From Platanthera guangdongensis (Eukaryota; Streptophyta; Magnoliopsida; Asparagales; Orchidaceae): DNA of 64,000 nucleotides. Position numbers and translations under genes: made by a program. The stretch covers positions 107,278,609 through 107,342,608 of the forward strand of contig CM077151.1 in NCBI GenBank assembly GCA_039583875.1. Direction: 5' to 3'. Within the stretch, counting starts at the first letter, position 1, and every line of letters begins with the position of its first letter. Shown here in pieces: positions 45,042 through 59,041 of the stretch. Under the pieces are notes generated by a model. It did not search any database. It was not told the DNA's origin and saw nothing but the letters and a program-made list of their open reading frames with translations.

Positions 45042-47342
45042 TGTAAGACCCCCTTTTTTTTCTTTCTCAACACCGGGGTCTTAGGCCCAGAACCTCCGTT
45101 TTGCGGTGACTCCTTCACGCCCTGAAGGGTCATCACCACAAAGCGCCGATTCTGCCGGCCAATTCGATCACAAAAAAGTAGCACAATAAAGTAAATGCAA
45201 ACTAGCAGTCCACAGAAAATCACATATCATAGTAAATAAACCTCCACGAAGGGAGTGTCCACAGAATAATATATCAGAGTACTAAAATACGCGCTTATGC
45301 CCGGTACATCATGTCCTCACTACAAATCACTCATGCGGAAGCAAATGCTAAAAATCTACTCAAGGTCGAGACTCACGGTCCCGGCTGTATGAACTCCGGA
45401 GCTAGACTGCCCCATCTCCAAGCGCACCGGTCTCTGGGGCTGCTCCTCCATGCTGGGCTCCACGATCCCCTAAATGATGCGGTTCGAAAACCGTTAGTCT
45501 AAAAGACTAAGCCCTATCATCCCCCACCCCTTCCCCCATGAATCCTAAACACTGAGCGGAGAGGAAGAAAGGGGGGGACTTGAAGGTGGAGAATATCAAA
45601 AACAGATGGCAGCGGACCTATACTAGCAATTCTATAATAGATATTGACAATAAGATGAAATATGAAAAGTAACATTCACTTATGTGAGAACACATAAGCC
45701 AAGGTATCTTCTGCAAGGCTCCCATCGTATAAAAAGTCTCATACCAATTTATACGTTGTGGTGTCGGTTATCAAACATCAGTAAATATATATCAAAATTG
45801 ACCTTAATTTATAAACTTGCCCACACAAGCTTATAGACCAAGGGGTCGTTTTGCAGGGCCTAAAGTATAAGCGTCCCATTCCACTTATACTTTAGGTGTC
45901 AGGGTTAAATGAATCGATTATGCTATGACATGCAAGTGGATATGATGGATCATGCAAGTGCAATACAGACACCCGACTCTGTGCACACAGACCTTTAGTT
46001 CCCCCTTTCTGGAGCTGTAACCTCCCAGGATACCTCCGTAGTGGCAGACGGAAGCGGTGGGTTGGGCCTCGCCCACTTTTAAACCAAGAAAGCACTACCG
46101 GTCAGACCTATCGTACGCCTCAACACTTGGTGCACGAAGCGGACTCCTGCGTACTCTTGCCGGCTGGCGCACCGGACTTCTGTTGGCGAAGTGCTAACTA
46201 CACTTGCCGAGTCAGCGTATTGGCGTCGGTGCATCGACCCTCCAATACCGAAGACCCAGCACCTTAATTTTCTTTCCTTTTATGCACATGCAAATTTAGC
46301 GTAATCAAAAACCGAGCCGAAGCTCCCCGGACCAAAACGTCCGTCTCAAACAATCGAGCCAAAGCTCCCCGGACCCAAACGTCCGTCTCTTAACCATCCG
46401 AGCCGAAGCTCCCAGCTATCTTCCTGTGTTATCTGTGTTCGTGAAATGTGCAACCCTAATTACTAAGTTACTCTTTTCAGCTTGTTAATACAGTTTACGT
46501 TAACACAGGACTGCCCCCGGTATTCCCTGTGAAGGGCTCTCAAGGGGCACTAGGAACTATGTTGGGATTACGTCCAGCGTTCCCTTTCGCAAGGTACTTA
46601 CTATTATTATTGGTTGATTCCCTTACCCATTACTTTCTCATGTTACGATAGGCTAATCCTAGGGTGATTTGACTCTACCTCACCTCGGGGAGGACGATCT
46701 TTCGTCGAACCGGAGCGCCTCTAAACCCTAGCCAAAACAACACTCTACTCATTTTTTCTTCCAATGATGCTCCTAATTCTATTTATCCCTTCCAGCAAAC
46801 CACTAAACCCAACTCATGTGCTCTAATTCATATCCCAACTTATTTCCTGCAGTTTTACTAAATGCAGACCACTTAAGCTATATGACCCGTAAAATGGGAA
46901 GTATACCAAATGATCATCTAGTACTCATATAATAATTATTGGATGGCTATACTGGCATTTGTAGCATAAATCCATAATTTCCTAATTTTCATAATTTAAC
47001 TGATAATTTATTTATTTATTCTAATAACCAAAAGCTCCAAGTTTGAACATGAAGTACAAGTTTTAGACAAGATAAAATTTCCACTAAATTTATGTCAAAT
47101 GCAAAAAGAATAATCATCTAAAAATCCAGAATCTCCCAATTTTTCAGCAATGTTTAAGCCCTTAAATTTTATTTCAAATTTATTCCATAATAAATCATTT
47201 AAAGGGGATGTACAACAATAATACTTACAACAATTCAGAGAAAATTCCAGGATGATTATAAGGACACATAAAACCTCTAGATAATGTTTCATAATTTGTT
47301 TAGAAAGAATTATTCTCTGAATTAATTAAATATCAAAGTCTC

Positions 47343-49208
47343 TGTTAAAATTCAACAAACCGCAGACGCCCCCTTGGATACCCTGTTGAAAACTCAACAA
47401 ACCGAAGGAGGATACGCCCAATTATAATGTTGAAAGTTTTCCCGGATCGTGGAGTTAGCAGGGGTTATCTCAACAAAGCAGTAACAACCAGCAACACATG
47501 CAACACAAGCTTCTTTATTGATCAAGAGCAAACTTCTTTACAAGGAGAGACATACATGGCGAGACATGCTTCACCAAAACCCAACACCGGGAGAGCAGAG
47601 ACAGTTACAAAGACAAGAACAAAAAATAAGCCGCGCGGACTCAATCAACAAGCCGCCGACCTACTGCTGTGGAGTCCGCTCAGTCCGCCAGGTCGCCAGA
47701 CCGCAACCCAAGCCGCGCGGACTCAACCTTATTCCAATGCTTAACTCTTCACCGCCGATCTGCAGGCCGCCAGACCGCACAAGCTGCGTCACCGAATGGA
47801 ACAGTCCGCCTGAAGCAGGCGACTTCCTGAACCCCGAACCAAGTTGCCAAAGAGAAGACCACCTGGTCGCTATCCGCGACCTGCTGTTTACCGCCTGTTG
47901 CTTAACCGCAGAGTCCGCACTGTCCCTGACCGCAATCAGAGCCAAGTCCTGGCTTTCCAGCGCTATCCGCACAACCTGCACAGCACAACCGGGTCAACTC
48001 TCTATCCGCGCGGACACTAAAGTCCAGACCGCAGCAACTTACGCGAGCTCAATTACTGTTCACTTACTTCGGTCTAAGTCCATTACTCCTGATGTGACAT
48101 GGGTCCTATTTATAGGCACGATGATGAGTATAGTCACCGCCCTAGCCGATAGGATCACCGCCACATCCCGCAGCTAGAACAAGTGTGTCCGCCAGCCCGC
48201 GGAACACATATTCCAGTTCGCCGCTCCTGTGCAGATAGCCAGTCCGCCCCAGCTTCTCCAAGGCCGGACTCCAAAATCCAGCCCGCCTTGCCGCTAGAGA
48301 CCAAGCCAGGACCACCACAGCCGGACTCCACAACAGCCGTATCCGCCATTCTGCGGACAAGGCATCAGCCCGCAAAACCCGAGCCCGCAGCCTCGCCATC
48401 AAGGCACCTGCCGGACTCAGCGGACACCCGGCTACCGTCCGCATATCCCAAGTCCATTGCCTCATTGCCAAGGCACTTCCGGACTTAGCGGACACGCAAA
48501 TCCAGTCTGCTAACAGCAGACTCCAGTCCGCAACTCCTGAGTCCATAACCTCATCACAAGGCTAAACCGGACTCACCGGACTCTGGCTCCAGTCCGCACG
48601 CTCCTGCACAAGCAATTCTCCAGTCCGCATTTCCCCAGGCTAGCAAACAAGGCAACAACACTTCTACTACGCTTGGCGGACTGAGAAACCAGCCCGCGCT
48701 CCACTGCGCGATCTCCCCGGACTGAGCCATCCTGGACTTGGTTCAGATCACACCAAGTCCAGTCCACTGGCCACAAAGGCCAGTCCGCACTTACTGGCGG
48801 ACACTGGATCTAGCCCGCCATACTGGGCGACCTCCAGTTTCTGTCCGCGCTGACCGGCGGTCTCCGCGGCTTCCACTTGCCGCTTCACTAGAGCAAGACC
48901 AAGGCAACTGCCAGACCGGTCTGCCGAGCTCCAGTTCTTCAGTCCGCTTTATGCCGGACTCTGCGGATAGTATTCCTATCCGCCCGGTTACTTCCTGGGA
49001 GTCAACCGCCTGCTGAGCATACACTGGCCTGTCAGACCGCTGCTGCTGTTCGCGTAGTCCGCGCGAACAGACTGCCCAGGCCGCCACAGAGCAAACTACC
49101 TGCAACATCCCTGCCGACCTAGCAGTCCGCCAACCCTGTCCGCGTAGTCCGCGCGGATAGGTTTCCCAAGCCTTCCATTCACCCACTTTCACTTCACAGA
49201 ATTCAACA
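47343..49208 (-). mobile_element. Solo LTR of another retrotransposon family inside the Tekay 5' LTR
   Basis: 1866 bp with TGTTGAAT...TTTTAACA termini on the minus strand and a perfect target duplication GTCTC (47338-47342, 49209-49213). There is no interior, so it is a solo LTR left by LTR-LTR recombination. Orientation comes from a minus-strand TATA box, CTATAAATAG (48115-48106), and an AATAAA near 47520. The upstream part is packed with GTCCGC/GCGGAC-type words; I count about 34 TCCGC or GCGGA pentamers. Near its 3' end, TTTGTTGAGTTTTCAACA and TTTGTTGAATTTTAACA repeat the terminus. Family not identified; no coding sequence. Confidence 0.85.
48106..48115 (-). promoter_or_regulatory. TATA box of the solo LTR
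   Basis: CTATAAATAG on the minus strand, a consensus plant TATA box. It separates a GTCCGC-rich upstream part from the presumed R-U5 region. Confidence 0.6.
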
Positions 49209-52200
49209 GTCTCAAAATTATGGACTTGTAAAGGAAGTACTGTAAACAGCCTTCTAAAAATTATGAATAAATTTCTACAAGTATATTTTGGCATGAAATC
49301 ATCAAAACCTAAGTCTCATGATTTTTCAACAGTTACATTATCAATAATTAATTTTATTCTACAAAAGCCCCTTCCAGAACTTGTGAAGGAAGTGCTAAAT
49401 ATAATCAAGTAAAAATTATAATAAAATTCAGGGATATTCACTTAGGCCTGGATTATCTTCTGACCAAGTTCCATCAGATTCAAATGAACAGAATAACCAG
49501 AAGTAATTTAAACATCATTTTGGGCCCTTTGGTAATTAACAAATGAAGTACCAGAAATATAATACATAAAATTCTAGTAAAATTACCAGAGGTTCTAGAT
49601 TGTCTAAAACGTACTCTACCCAAGTTTAATAACCTTTAGTTAAGGTTTAGTGGCTGAATTTACAAAATTGTGCTTCTACCCTAAAACTAGGGTTAGGGTT
49701 TTGAGGTGTCTACCTTCCTCCAAGTCCTATAATATTCCTTCCAGATATCTTAGGTTACACTACCTTAAATTCTACTAAGTTTTCAAGGTCATACAAAGGC
49801 ATTAGCCCCCATGTCCTTCACAACCCCAAAATGTCCTTCCTTAGGGTTTGAGGTTGAACCCTAGGGTAAATCAAGCCTAAATTATCCCATTTTCCTTAAA
49901 AGGGTGACATTAGGCATACTAAGTCAGATTCCAAAACCTCAGCCTCTATTGAGGGGAGGTGGCCACCCTAAGCCCATGGTGCACTTTTAGTCAAAACTAC
50001 CTCCTTAAGGCCAAACTAGGGTTTGGTGATTCCCTAACCAAAACATATCCAAATGAGTTGAAATTTTGTACAGCGCTAGGTATTGATTCCAGGGACCACT
50101 CACCAAACTTTGGGAGGGTTTGGAGGTCATTATACCACTTAATTAAAATACCCTAGCATTATTAAATAAAATTAAAAAACTTTAGGCAAAGTGTCTCCAA
50201 AAAATCCCACTTTTGGACAGACCCTAGGTATAGTTATGACTGATCCTCTGTCCAAATTTCAGCCCATTTGGACAAGGGATGAAGGGTGGCCATCCATTTG
50301 AATCTCAGGATAGCCCTATGTACAGGTCCCACCAAAATGGGTGCCCTGGTCCAACCAGATGACCAAATTGGTCCAAATCAATTTTGTATTAACGTAGCCC
50401 CATAGGGCTATAACTTTCATATTGAAAGTTTGCCCACCTGGTGGCCCTAAGTATTTTTAATATTTATTTTAAACAGCCCTGTTTACAGGACAGAAAATTC
50501 AGAAATCAAAACTTAATAAATGAAATGATCTGCACGGATCTTAAAGCAAATAGTGGGGCTCCTGGTCATCTTCTTCCTCCAGCCAAGGGCCATGATTGGC
50601 CGAACCTGGAGCCTATTCCAAGAGCATTTCCTGGCCACACGGCCACCTCCCTGGCCGGCCACCACCGCCACCACCTTCGTTGAGGTGGGGGCTATCGCCG
50701 GGCGGCGGCACGGCCGCCGGAGGGGTGGTTTCCGACGAACCCCACACTCCATTTTTTTCGGAAAAACCATGGAAAAATCATCACATGATCTGGCTCATTC
50801 GAGCCCGATTTTCATCCTAAAAGATTCCTAAGATCTATCCATATAAGAAGGAGTAGAGGAGGACCTTGTTTGTGGTTCGATGACGACGGCGGCGGTGGTT
50901 GGCCATGGCGTTTTTCCTCTCCGGCGAGCTTGCCCGAATCCTCGATCCTCCACCAAAACCTTTGATCCAATACGTTATTTTGACTGCCAAGGACGTTCTG
51001 AAGGTGATGGGAAGATCAGAAATTGGAATGGGGGGGGGGGGCTGCATAGGGGATTTATATTTTTCATGGGAGGGGAGGTGAAGGGTTGGTTGGCCATGTT
51101 GGTTGGGCTCCCCCCATTAGTGTTGGCTGGCTGGAATTGATAGCATCATCATCCCAAGAGGCAAGGGAGAGGAATGGGGACAATGGAGAGATGAATGGAG
51201 TGGCCCATGGCCTCCCTCCATAACTCCTCTCTCTCTTTTCCTCTTTCTCTCTCCCTCATTAAGGAGAAAACTCTCATTTTCTCTCTCCTAGTCACCCCTC
51301 CGAAATTTAGGTGGCATCCCTCATAAATATCAGCCTCCTAAAGTTAATGGGCCACTCAAGTTGGGCTTAGCCCAAGTGGCTTGGGCTTGGTTAGGTCATT
51401 AGGCTAGTTTGACCTATTTTAGGGTTGAGTTGACTCTGGTCAATTTGACCATTTCGGTCGACCCCAATGGGTCCTTGGTGACCCATTGGCCTCCCCTAAG
51501 GTCTATGTAGGGTTTGGTAGGGTTGACTTGGCACCTTGGAGGTCACTTGACCCTTGGTAAGGTCACTTTGACCACTTTAGGGCTAGAGTTGACTTGGGTC
51601 AACTTGGCCTCTAGGGCTGACCCCAATGTGTCCTTAGTGACCCTTTGACTTCACGTTGGGTTTAGGAAGCCCTGAGTAAGGTTGGTTGGGCACCTTGGTG
51701 GTCACTTCACCCTTAGTTAGGGCACTTTGACCAAGTTAGGGATTAGAGTTGACTTGGGTCAACATGATCACTTGGGTTGACCCCAAGGGGTCCTTGGTGT
51801 CCCCATGGCTTCCCTTGAGGTCTAGGAAGGGTTATGTAGGGTTATCTTGCACTTTGGAGGTCACCTACCCTTAGTAAGGGCACTTTGACCAGATTAGGGG
51901 CTTGAGTTGACTTGGGTCAACTTGGCCTCTAGGGATGACCCCAATGTGTCCTTAGTGACCCATTGACCTCACTTTAGGGTTAGGAGGGCATAGGTGGGGT
52001 CCACTAGGCTAGGAGTAGGTCAATTGACCCTAAGTAGGCTAGTTTGACCCATTTAGGGTTTGGGTTGACTTGGGTCAACTGAGTCTCTTTGATTGACCCC
52101 AATGGGTCCTTATGGATCTAATGGGTCTCCCAAAATGTTTGGGGGTGTTGTGGTAGGGTCTTGGGGTCATGGTGAAGCCCTAGAGTCAAATCCTAGGTTT

Positions 52201-52352
52201 GGTGATGTGGTTGTGCCATAGGCAGACCATGGTGATCCTCACATTGGCCTCCTATCTCTTGGCCCATTTCTGGCTTCCTAGGGTTTGTCATGACCTAGTC
52301 ATGGCCAAAACCACTCTTAGGGGTCTAGTTGGAAATGAGATGCTACATCACC

Positions 52353-53886
52353 TTCCTAAGGCAATTAAGCTTACCACTCAGGATATGGTGGATAACCCTA
52401 TCTCAGAGCAAACTTGCTCCTACAAATCAGAGAGATACACTCTCCTACAGCTCAGGCAGAAGTTCCCTACCACTTAGTGATCAACTGATCACCTACCTCA
52501 GAGCAAGTTTCCTCCAACCTCTCAGATCCCCAATGGATCCTATAAGATGGAAGTGGGTTGTTGAGGTTCGTGATTAGACACAAGAGGAATTCCTCTGTGC
52601 GAATCAACCTTAGGTGAGTTAGACTCACCTCTACTTTAACATCATGAATGTTTTCCTGTAGCTAATTTTCTGGACTATGTATACCTTAGTCCCAACTACT
52701 TCACAACAACAAGTATATCCACTTGTGCTTGAAGTGACTTGCAGAATTCTGTTCTGCTCGTTTCTGAGCTGAACCAAAAGCTCAGCCCTCTCTTCTTCAC
52801 AATAACAATGATGTATATGCTTTGGCTTATGCTGGAAGCAACTTGTAGATCAGCTTCTCTACCTTTCTGAATTGAGGCAACTGCTCAACTCTATCTCCTT
52901 CTTTACAGCTCCCCAAGAGAATATTTTTAGGATTTGTTGGCTAGATCTATGAATGACTTGCAGTAAGGTTGACCCTAGCTGCTATCATTTTCTCAGTGAA
53001 TCACCCTGCGCTTGCTAACTAGTGTAGATGAAGTTGCAACCAGAAATCTTACTGTTGAAGATGTTGATGTCAAAAACTAACTTGTTATGTCTCTAGACTT
53101 GCTATCTTGGGCTCACTGTTCTTCAGCCACTGCAATGACGATTCCAATGAATTACTGTAACAGCTCCTCTTTCTGTAAAGAGCTTCTAATTTTATTTATT
53201 GTAATCCAACGACTCTTTTATTAGTGGATCTCACTCCATTAATGCTGGCTGCATCCTTTCTTTAATGCCTAACTGACGTACAGTAGGTCTGCAACGCCTT
53301 TTGTTAGGTATTGTGGCTTTGCCGCTAACAATTTGAATATTGTTGACTTTTTGACTTGCTGACATCAGCACCTCAAGACTTAATCATAATTCAAGCATCA
53401 GTTGTATAAGCATTGAGTGAGTGAGCTTCACTCAATGTCAAAGTACTTAGATAGTTTTACTATCTCTTGGCATTGAGTGAGTTTCCTTCACTCAATGCCA
53501 AACTACTTAGAATATAGATCTGTTTCTAGGCGTTGAGTGATTTAGCTTCACTCAACGCCAACTTGCTTTCTCAGCTTTCTGCTGCTTGGCATTGACTGAG
53601 TGAGCATCACTCAACGCCAAATACCTTAGACAAAATTCGGTCTTCACTAGGCATTGACAGTGTTGAGTGAGTAATGCACACTCAACGCTTTTTTCCTTAA
53701 CAGTTTCTGGAGCCTATTCTGTATGTAAGGCATTGAGAGCGTTGAGTGAGCATGTCTCACTCAACGCTTTCTGCCTTAGCCATTTCAACTTCTTCAACAT
53801 CTTAAGTGTTGACAACATTGAGTGAGCATGCCTTACTCAATGCTTTTAGGTTTAACAAATTCTGTATCATGGCGTTGAGTGCGTTG
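52353..53886 (-). repeat. 5' LTR of the SIRE-like element, second piece
   Basis: Resumes after Tekay element 2 and aligns with about 16700-18230 of the 3' LTR, including the TTGAGTGA/TCACTCAA pairs from 53409. It is interrupted at CGTTG (53882-53886) by the solo LTR. Confidence 0.85.
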
Positions 53887-56800
53887 TGTAAGACCTCTTT
53901 TTTATTCTTTTTCAAACCCCGGGGTCTTATACCCAGAACCGCCGTTTTGCGGTGGCCCCGACACTCGGGAAAGCCGCCACTACAAGACGCCGATTCTGCC
54001 GGCCTTTTCGATCATCACAGAGTGAGAAGTAATCGGGAATGAAATATAATTGAGTCCACAAACATCATATATAAGGAGAAACCACACAAGTCCATAAATA
54101 AAGAAGAAAAAGAGTACTGCAAAAGAACGGTACAAACAAAATATAAACGGGCTTAAGCCCGGTACATCAGATCCTCACTACAATCTCTCGCGGAAGCTAT
54201 AAGAAGACTAATCACTCACGGAGCTAGTCATCGGTGCTTCGGTACTAGACTGGCCCACCTCCATGCGCACCGTACTCCGCTGGTGCTAGTCCCTGAGCTG
54301 CTGGTCCCTATCTCCCATCCAGAGCCCATGTAATGTTGTGGTACGAAAACCATTAGTCATAAAGACTAAGTCCTATCATCCCCTACCCCTCCCCCATGGC
54401 TCCTAGGCACCGAGCGCGGAGGAGGAAAGGGAAGCTACAAAGGTGGAGAGTAAGCCATGCGGGTGACAGTGGAACTAGTCTAGCAGTTATTTATATTGTA
54501 TAAACAGCTAAGGAAGAAAGGTACAAGCTAGCAGTTCTATAATAATATACAGTAAGGTAAGCAAGTAGAGTAAGCATCATATATAAGGAAGGCAAGGTAA
54601 GAAGTAAGTAACCTTAACTTATATGAATGCCCATACAAACTTATAAGTTAAGGGGTCTTCTGCAAGACTCCCATCGTATAAAAAGTCCCATACCAATTTA
54701 TACGTTGGAGTGTTGGTTGTATGCAAGTATGAGTGTAGTGATATGTTATGCAATGATTCATACAATTGCAACTCACGCACACGACTCTATGCGGACAGAC
54801 CTTTAGTTCCCCCTATTTGGGTAACTAGCTTCACTCCCAGGAACCTCCGTAGTGGCAAACGGAGACAGTGGGTCGTGCCCCCCACTCCTAGGCGGGTATC
54901 CACACTACCAGGCCTAGCCCTTCTGTACGCCCCTAGAAGAACACAACCTAGAGTATTCGCGTACTAATGCTGGCCATATCCACCAGACTTTCTTTGGCTA
55001 AGTGTCCCACACCGCCGAGTCAACGTATCGACGTCAGTGTGAATGACCGTCCAATACCGAAGACCTACCACCATATTTTGTATCCAAAACCTTCCGAGCC
55101 ACCGGCTCCCCGGACTATCCCGTCCGTGCATCTACCTTCCAAACCTACTGTCCGGATGGCAATCAAACCAACCTAATCAACCTCCCGAGCTACCGGGGTG
55201 TGTGAATGTGAAACCCTAGTTATACTAGTTGCTCTTGTAGTTTAATATTCCTACTGTTTAGGTTAGACCATGACTACCCAAGGTATTCCCCGTGAAGGGC
55301 TCTCGAGGGCACTAGGAACTATGATGGTAGCTGAAGCCCATCGTTCCCTTTCGCAAGGCACTTACTATTATTGATTTTTACCCAACTCCCAATCGCTTAA
55401 ATGTTGTACTGGATCTAACCCTAGTGTATTTGACACTTTCTCTCCTACGGGGAAGACGATGTTTCGTCGACCCCGAGCACCTCTTAACACTAGCCAAACT
55501 TCTCTCTCCACATCACGACTCCCAATGATAATCTCATTTCACTTAACAGACCAACACACTAATATCCCAACTCCCTAAGTTCATTTTGCACCATATTTTG
55601 ATTTCTGCAGTTTTTACTAAACGCAGACCATCGTAAGCTATATGATGTGTACAATGAGAGGTACTTCAATTTATCATTAAAAATCCCTATAATATTTATT
55701 GGAGGTCTATCAGGACATGATTAGCATAATTCTAGAAGTTTATAATTTTCTTAATTTATTTGATAATTTATTTAATTTCTAAAGTGATCCAAATGCCTTA
55801 GTTTGAACATGAAGTACTATTTTCATGCATGCAAAATGTTCCACAAAATTATGATAAATAAAACACAACTATTTATCAGTAAATCCAAGGTCTCCAAATT
55901 TTTTAGTAAGACTTAAACCTCTAAACATAATTTTTGAATATAACCTACATTAACCAATTTAAAGAGATAAGTACTGCCAATATAATTCCAATAATTCTGA
56001 GAAAATTCAACGATGAACATATAGACATATAAACACTTCAGGTCAAGTTGCTTAATTTATCTGTGAATAATAAACGCTAAACTTGATTTCTCATAATAAT
56101 CTAAGTTAATAGGTTAATGAACTAAGTACAATAATTATTCATTTAAAATTTGTAATAAAATTCCCATATGAGCATATTGACCTAGCAACACTACTGACCA
56201 TGTTTCATAATTTTACAATAAAAAGGGTTCTCTAAATCTATTATTGATCATATTCCCGTATTTATATACTTGTGAAGTAAGTACTAGAAATTTACATCTA
56301 AAAATTACAATAAAACACATGTATGATCATAATGATCTAAAAATCACTCTGCCCCAATTTCATAATTATCTAATGGTTATTAAGGTCATAATAAAAACAT
56401 AAATAATTAGGGCTACTAATGGTATTGGAAAGGTGATACTAAAATTATTGATCTGAAATTCCCAATAAAATTATCCAAGGTTTATAATGATATTATGACT
56501 ACACTACCCAAGTTTCACAACTTTTCGCAGAGTTCTAAGTACCTATCCTCCAATTTAAGGATTGTGACCTAAACTAGGATTAGGGTTTTGAGGTGTTTAT
56601 CCATCTCTAAATCTACTAAGATTTCTACCAGAGGACTTCTGCTACCCTAGAGTCCTCTCTACCAAATTTCAAGTCCATACAAGGGCATTTGACCCCATGC
56701 CCTTCTCAAACCCCCAAAGTCCAAACTTAGGGTTTGAACTTGGGTCCTTGGGCAATCCTACCCCAAACCACCCCATAACCCATATGAGGGTGTAAAGAGT

Positions 56801-59036
56801 CATGAAAAACCAGTGGCCCAAATTTCATCCTCTATTGAGGTGGTTTGGCCACACAATCCCACAAGGTACACTTTTGACCTAAATACCCTTTTTAGGGCAA
56901 AACTATGGTCTACTCATTTCCCAACCAAATCAACTCAAAATGAGGTCAAAATTTATACAAAAACTCATGATGACCCTAAGGGCCACCCACCCACATTTGG
57001 GAGGGTTTGTAGGTCATTAGGTCTCCTAATTAATTTACCCTAAAATTATTAAATAATTTCTAAAACTATAGAAAACGTATCTCCAAAAATTCCCATTTTT
57101 GGATATGTTCTATGATAGGTTAGAGTGAGCCCCATACAAAATTTCAAGTCATTTGGATGGTTAAATTGATGGGGGCACTCAAAAAAATGTCTGATTTAGC
57201 CTAGGTATAGACCTCACCAAAACGAGTGCTGTGGTCTAACCACTTACCCAAATTGGTTGAAATTAAAGTAGACTTCGGGGGCTACAATTGTCACGTTGGT
57301 CATGTTTTCTATAGGGGAACGAGCTATTTTTAATATTTAATTTAAAACAAACCAGAAAACAAGATAGAAATTGAAATAATAGGATTTAATAAAATAGATC
57401 CAGCACGGATCTTAAAGCAAAATCGTGGGGCTCTTGGTCATCTTCTTCCTCCAGCCAAGGGATGGGATTAGCACGACCTGGAGCTTACTCCAAGTTATTT
57501 TCCCGGCCACCCGGCCACCTCCCTGGCCGGCCACCACCGCCACCACCTTCGTTGAGGTGGGGGATATTTCCGGGCGGCGGCACGACCACTGGAGGGGTGG
57601 TTTCCGGTAAATCTGACACATTTTTTTCTTAGAAAACTAGGAAAAATCCTCACCCAATATGGCTCATTTGAGCTCGATTCTCGTCCTAAAAGATTCCTAA
57701 GATCTATCTATAGAAGAATGAGTAGAGGAGGACCTTTAAGCGAGCTTGCCGACGAGTGTGGTGGTGGTGCGCCATGGCCGGTGGTGGAGCTTTTCATGCT
57801 CTGCAACTATACAGCCAACTACCTTGGCTCCTTCAGTGGGATGGTGGAAACGATTGCTCTTGGCCTATGGACTCTTTTAAAAGAGCCAAATGGGGGGATA
57901 GGGAGGGTCATAGCTTGAATTCCCATTTCCACCATTAATGGGGAATTTTGGGAAACTGAATTCTCAATGAATTCAGCCCCTTGGTGACCTGAAGAATGCT
58001 GGAAAATCCTCCCCTACTCTTGAGGAGTTGAATCCTGCCATCAATGGGGGGATTTGTGGGGGTTTCACCTTCCATGCCATTATTGACCCATCTTTCTCTC
58101 TCCTCCTTATTGAATAAATTGATTTCAGCCAGCTTGGGTGGCCAGCAATGGCTATTCAACTCCGCATAACTAATGGGGGGAATGTATTCAGCCTTTGGAA
58201 TCAATTGGAGAGGCCCTTGTTCTCCCTTGGCCACGAATGGCCTCCTTTTCTCACTTTCTCTCTCCTCCATTAAAGGGAAAAATGGAGCTTTCTCTCTCCT
58301 ACTCACCTTGGCCAAATTTTGATCTCTCCTCCATCCTATTGGCACCTCACTAACCAATATGAATAATAAAAATGAGGTTATCCCAAGTGGGGGAAATAAG
58401 TTTGAGCTTGTGTTAGCCCATTTGGGCTAATTTGACCTTAACCTAGAGTAGGGTTGACCTTTTGAGTCACCACCAATGTGTCCTTGGTGACCTATTAGCC
58501 TCCCCTAAAGTATAGAAAGGCTTGGGTAGGGTTGGTTGGATATCTTGGGGGTCACTTGACCCTTAGTTAGGGCACTTTGACTACGTTAGGGCTAGAGTTG
58601 ACTTTGGTCAACTTGACCATTTGGGTTGACCCCAAGAAGTCCTTGGTGACTCATTGACCTCACTTTAGGGTTAGGAGGGCATGGGTGGGGTCCACTTGGC
58701 AAAGGCAAGATCAGTTGACCCTAAGTAGGCTAGTTTGACCCATTTAGGGTTAGGGTTGACTTATGTCAACTTAACCACTTTTACTGCCCACAGTGGGTGC
58801 TTAGTGGCCCTATGGAGTACCCAAGGTGTTAGGGGTGTTGTGGTAGGGTCATGGGATCTAGGTAAAGCCCTATGGTCATCCTAAACTATTGTTTATAATT
58901 CTACTATTTACAGACCATGGTGATTTCCAACTTCATGCCTAAGCTCACTTGGTCTTCTTGGGCTTCCTAGGGTTTTGTCATGACCTAGTCATGACAAAAC
59001 CACTCTTGGGGGTCTAGTTGGAAATGAGATGTTACA
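53887..59036 (-). mobile_element. Solo LTR of a Tekay variant
   Basis: 5150 bp, TGTAACATC at 59036 to TCTTACA at 53887 on the minus strand, flanked by a perfect CGTTG duplication (53882-53886, 59037-59041). It is well diverged from the element 1 and 2 LTRs and closer to the older LTR at 11792-15340, so it represents a second Tekay subfamily. It keeps the family layout: W-box-rich start (58440-58800), GC-rich inverted-repeat block near 57490-57560, and abutting hairpins near 54345-54375. The GAGC-TTCG-GCTC hairpin is replaced near 55095 by GAGCC-GGT-GGCTC: stem kept, loop changed. Confidence 0.9.
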
Positions 59037-59041
59037 CGTTG

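Larger units (their letters stand above)
29207..52347 (-). mobile_element. Tekay-like chromovirus element 2, full-length organisation, minus strand
   Basis: LTRs of about 5.43 kb at 29207-34639 (3') and 45042-52347 (5', holding an 1866-bp insertion), flanked by a perfect 5-bp target duplication TCACC at 29202-29206 and 52348-52352. Order on the minus strand: 5' LTR, primer site, gag, protease, reverse transcriptase, RNase H, integrase, chromodomain, 3' LTR. Gag is interrupted by Copia element B. Pol carries stops and a frameshift, so the copy is dead, but it is the only one here showing the whole gene order. The two LTRs are alike to about 97-98% by eye. The 5' LTR's outer terminus has mutated from TGTAAC to TGTAGC. 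Confidence 0.95.
45042..52347 (-). repeat. 5' LTR of Tekay element 2 (interrupted)
   Basis: Equals the 3' LTR once the 47343-49208 insertion and its target duplication are removed (5436 versus 5433 bp). It has the same hairpin blocks near 45480-45510 and 46310-46410, and the W-box array at about 51400-52150. No gene. Confidence 0.93.

Noticed and set aside
47518..48546. Long overlapping frames in the solo LTR on both strands
   Set aside because: Low stop density follows from GC-rich GTCCGC repeats; no domain, and the region is bounded as an LTR by target duplications.
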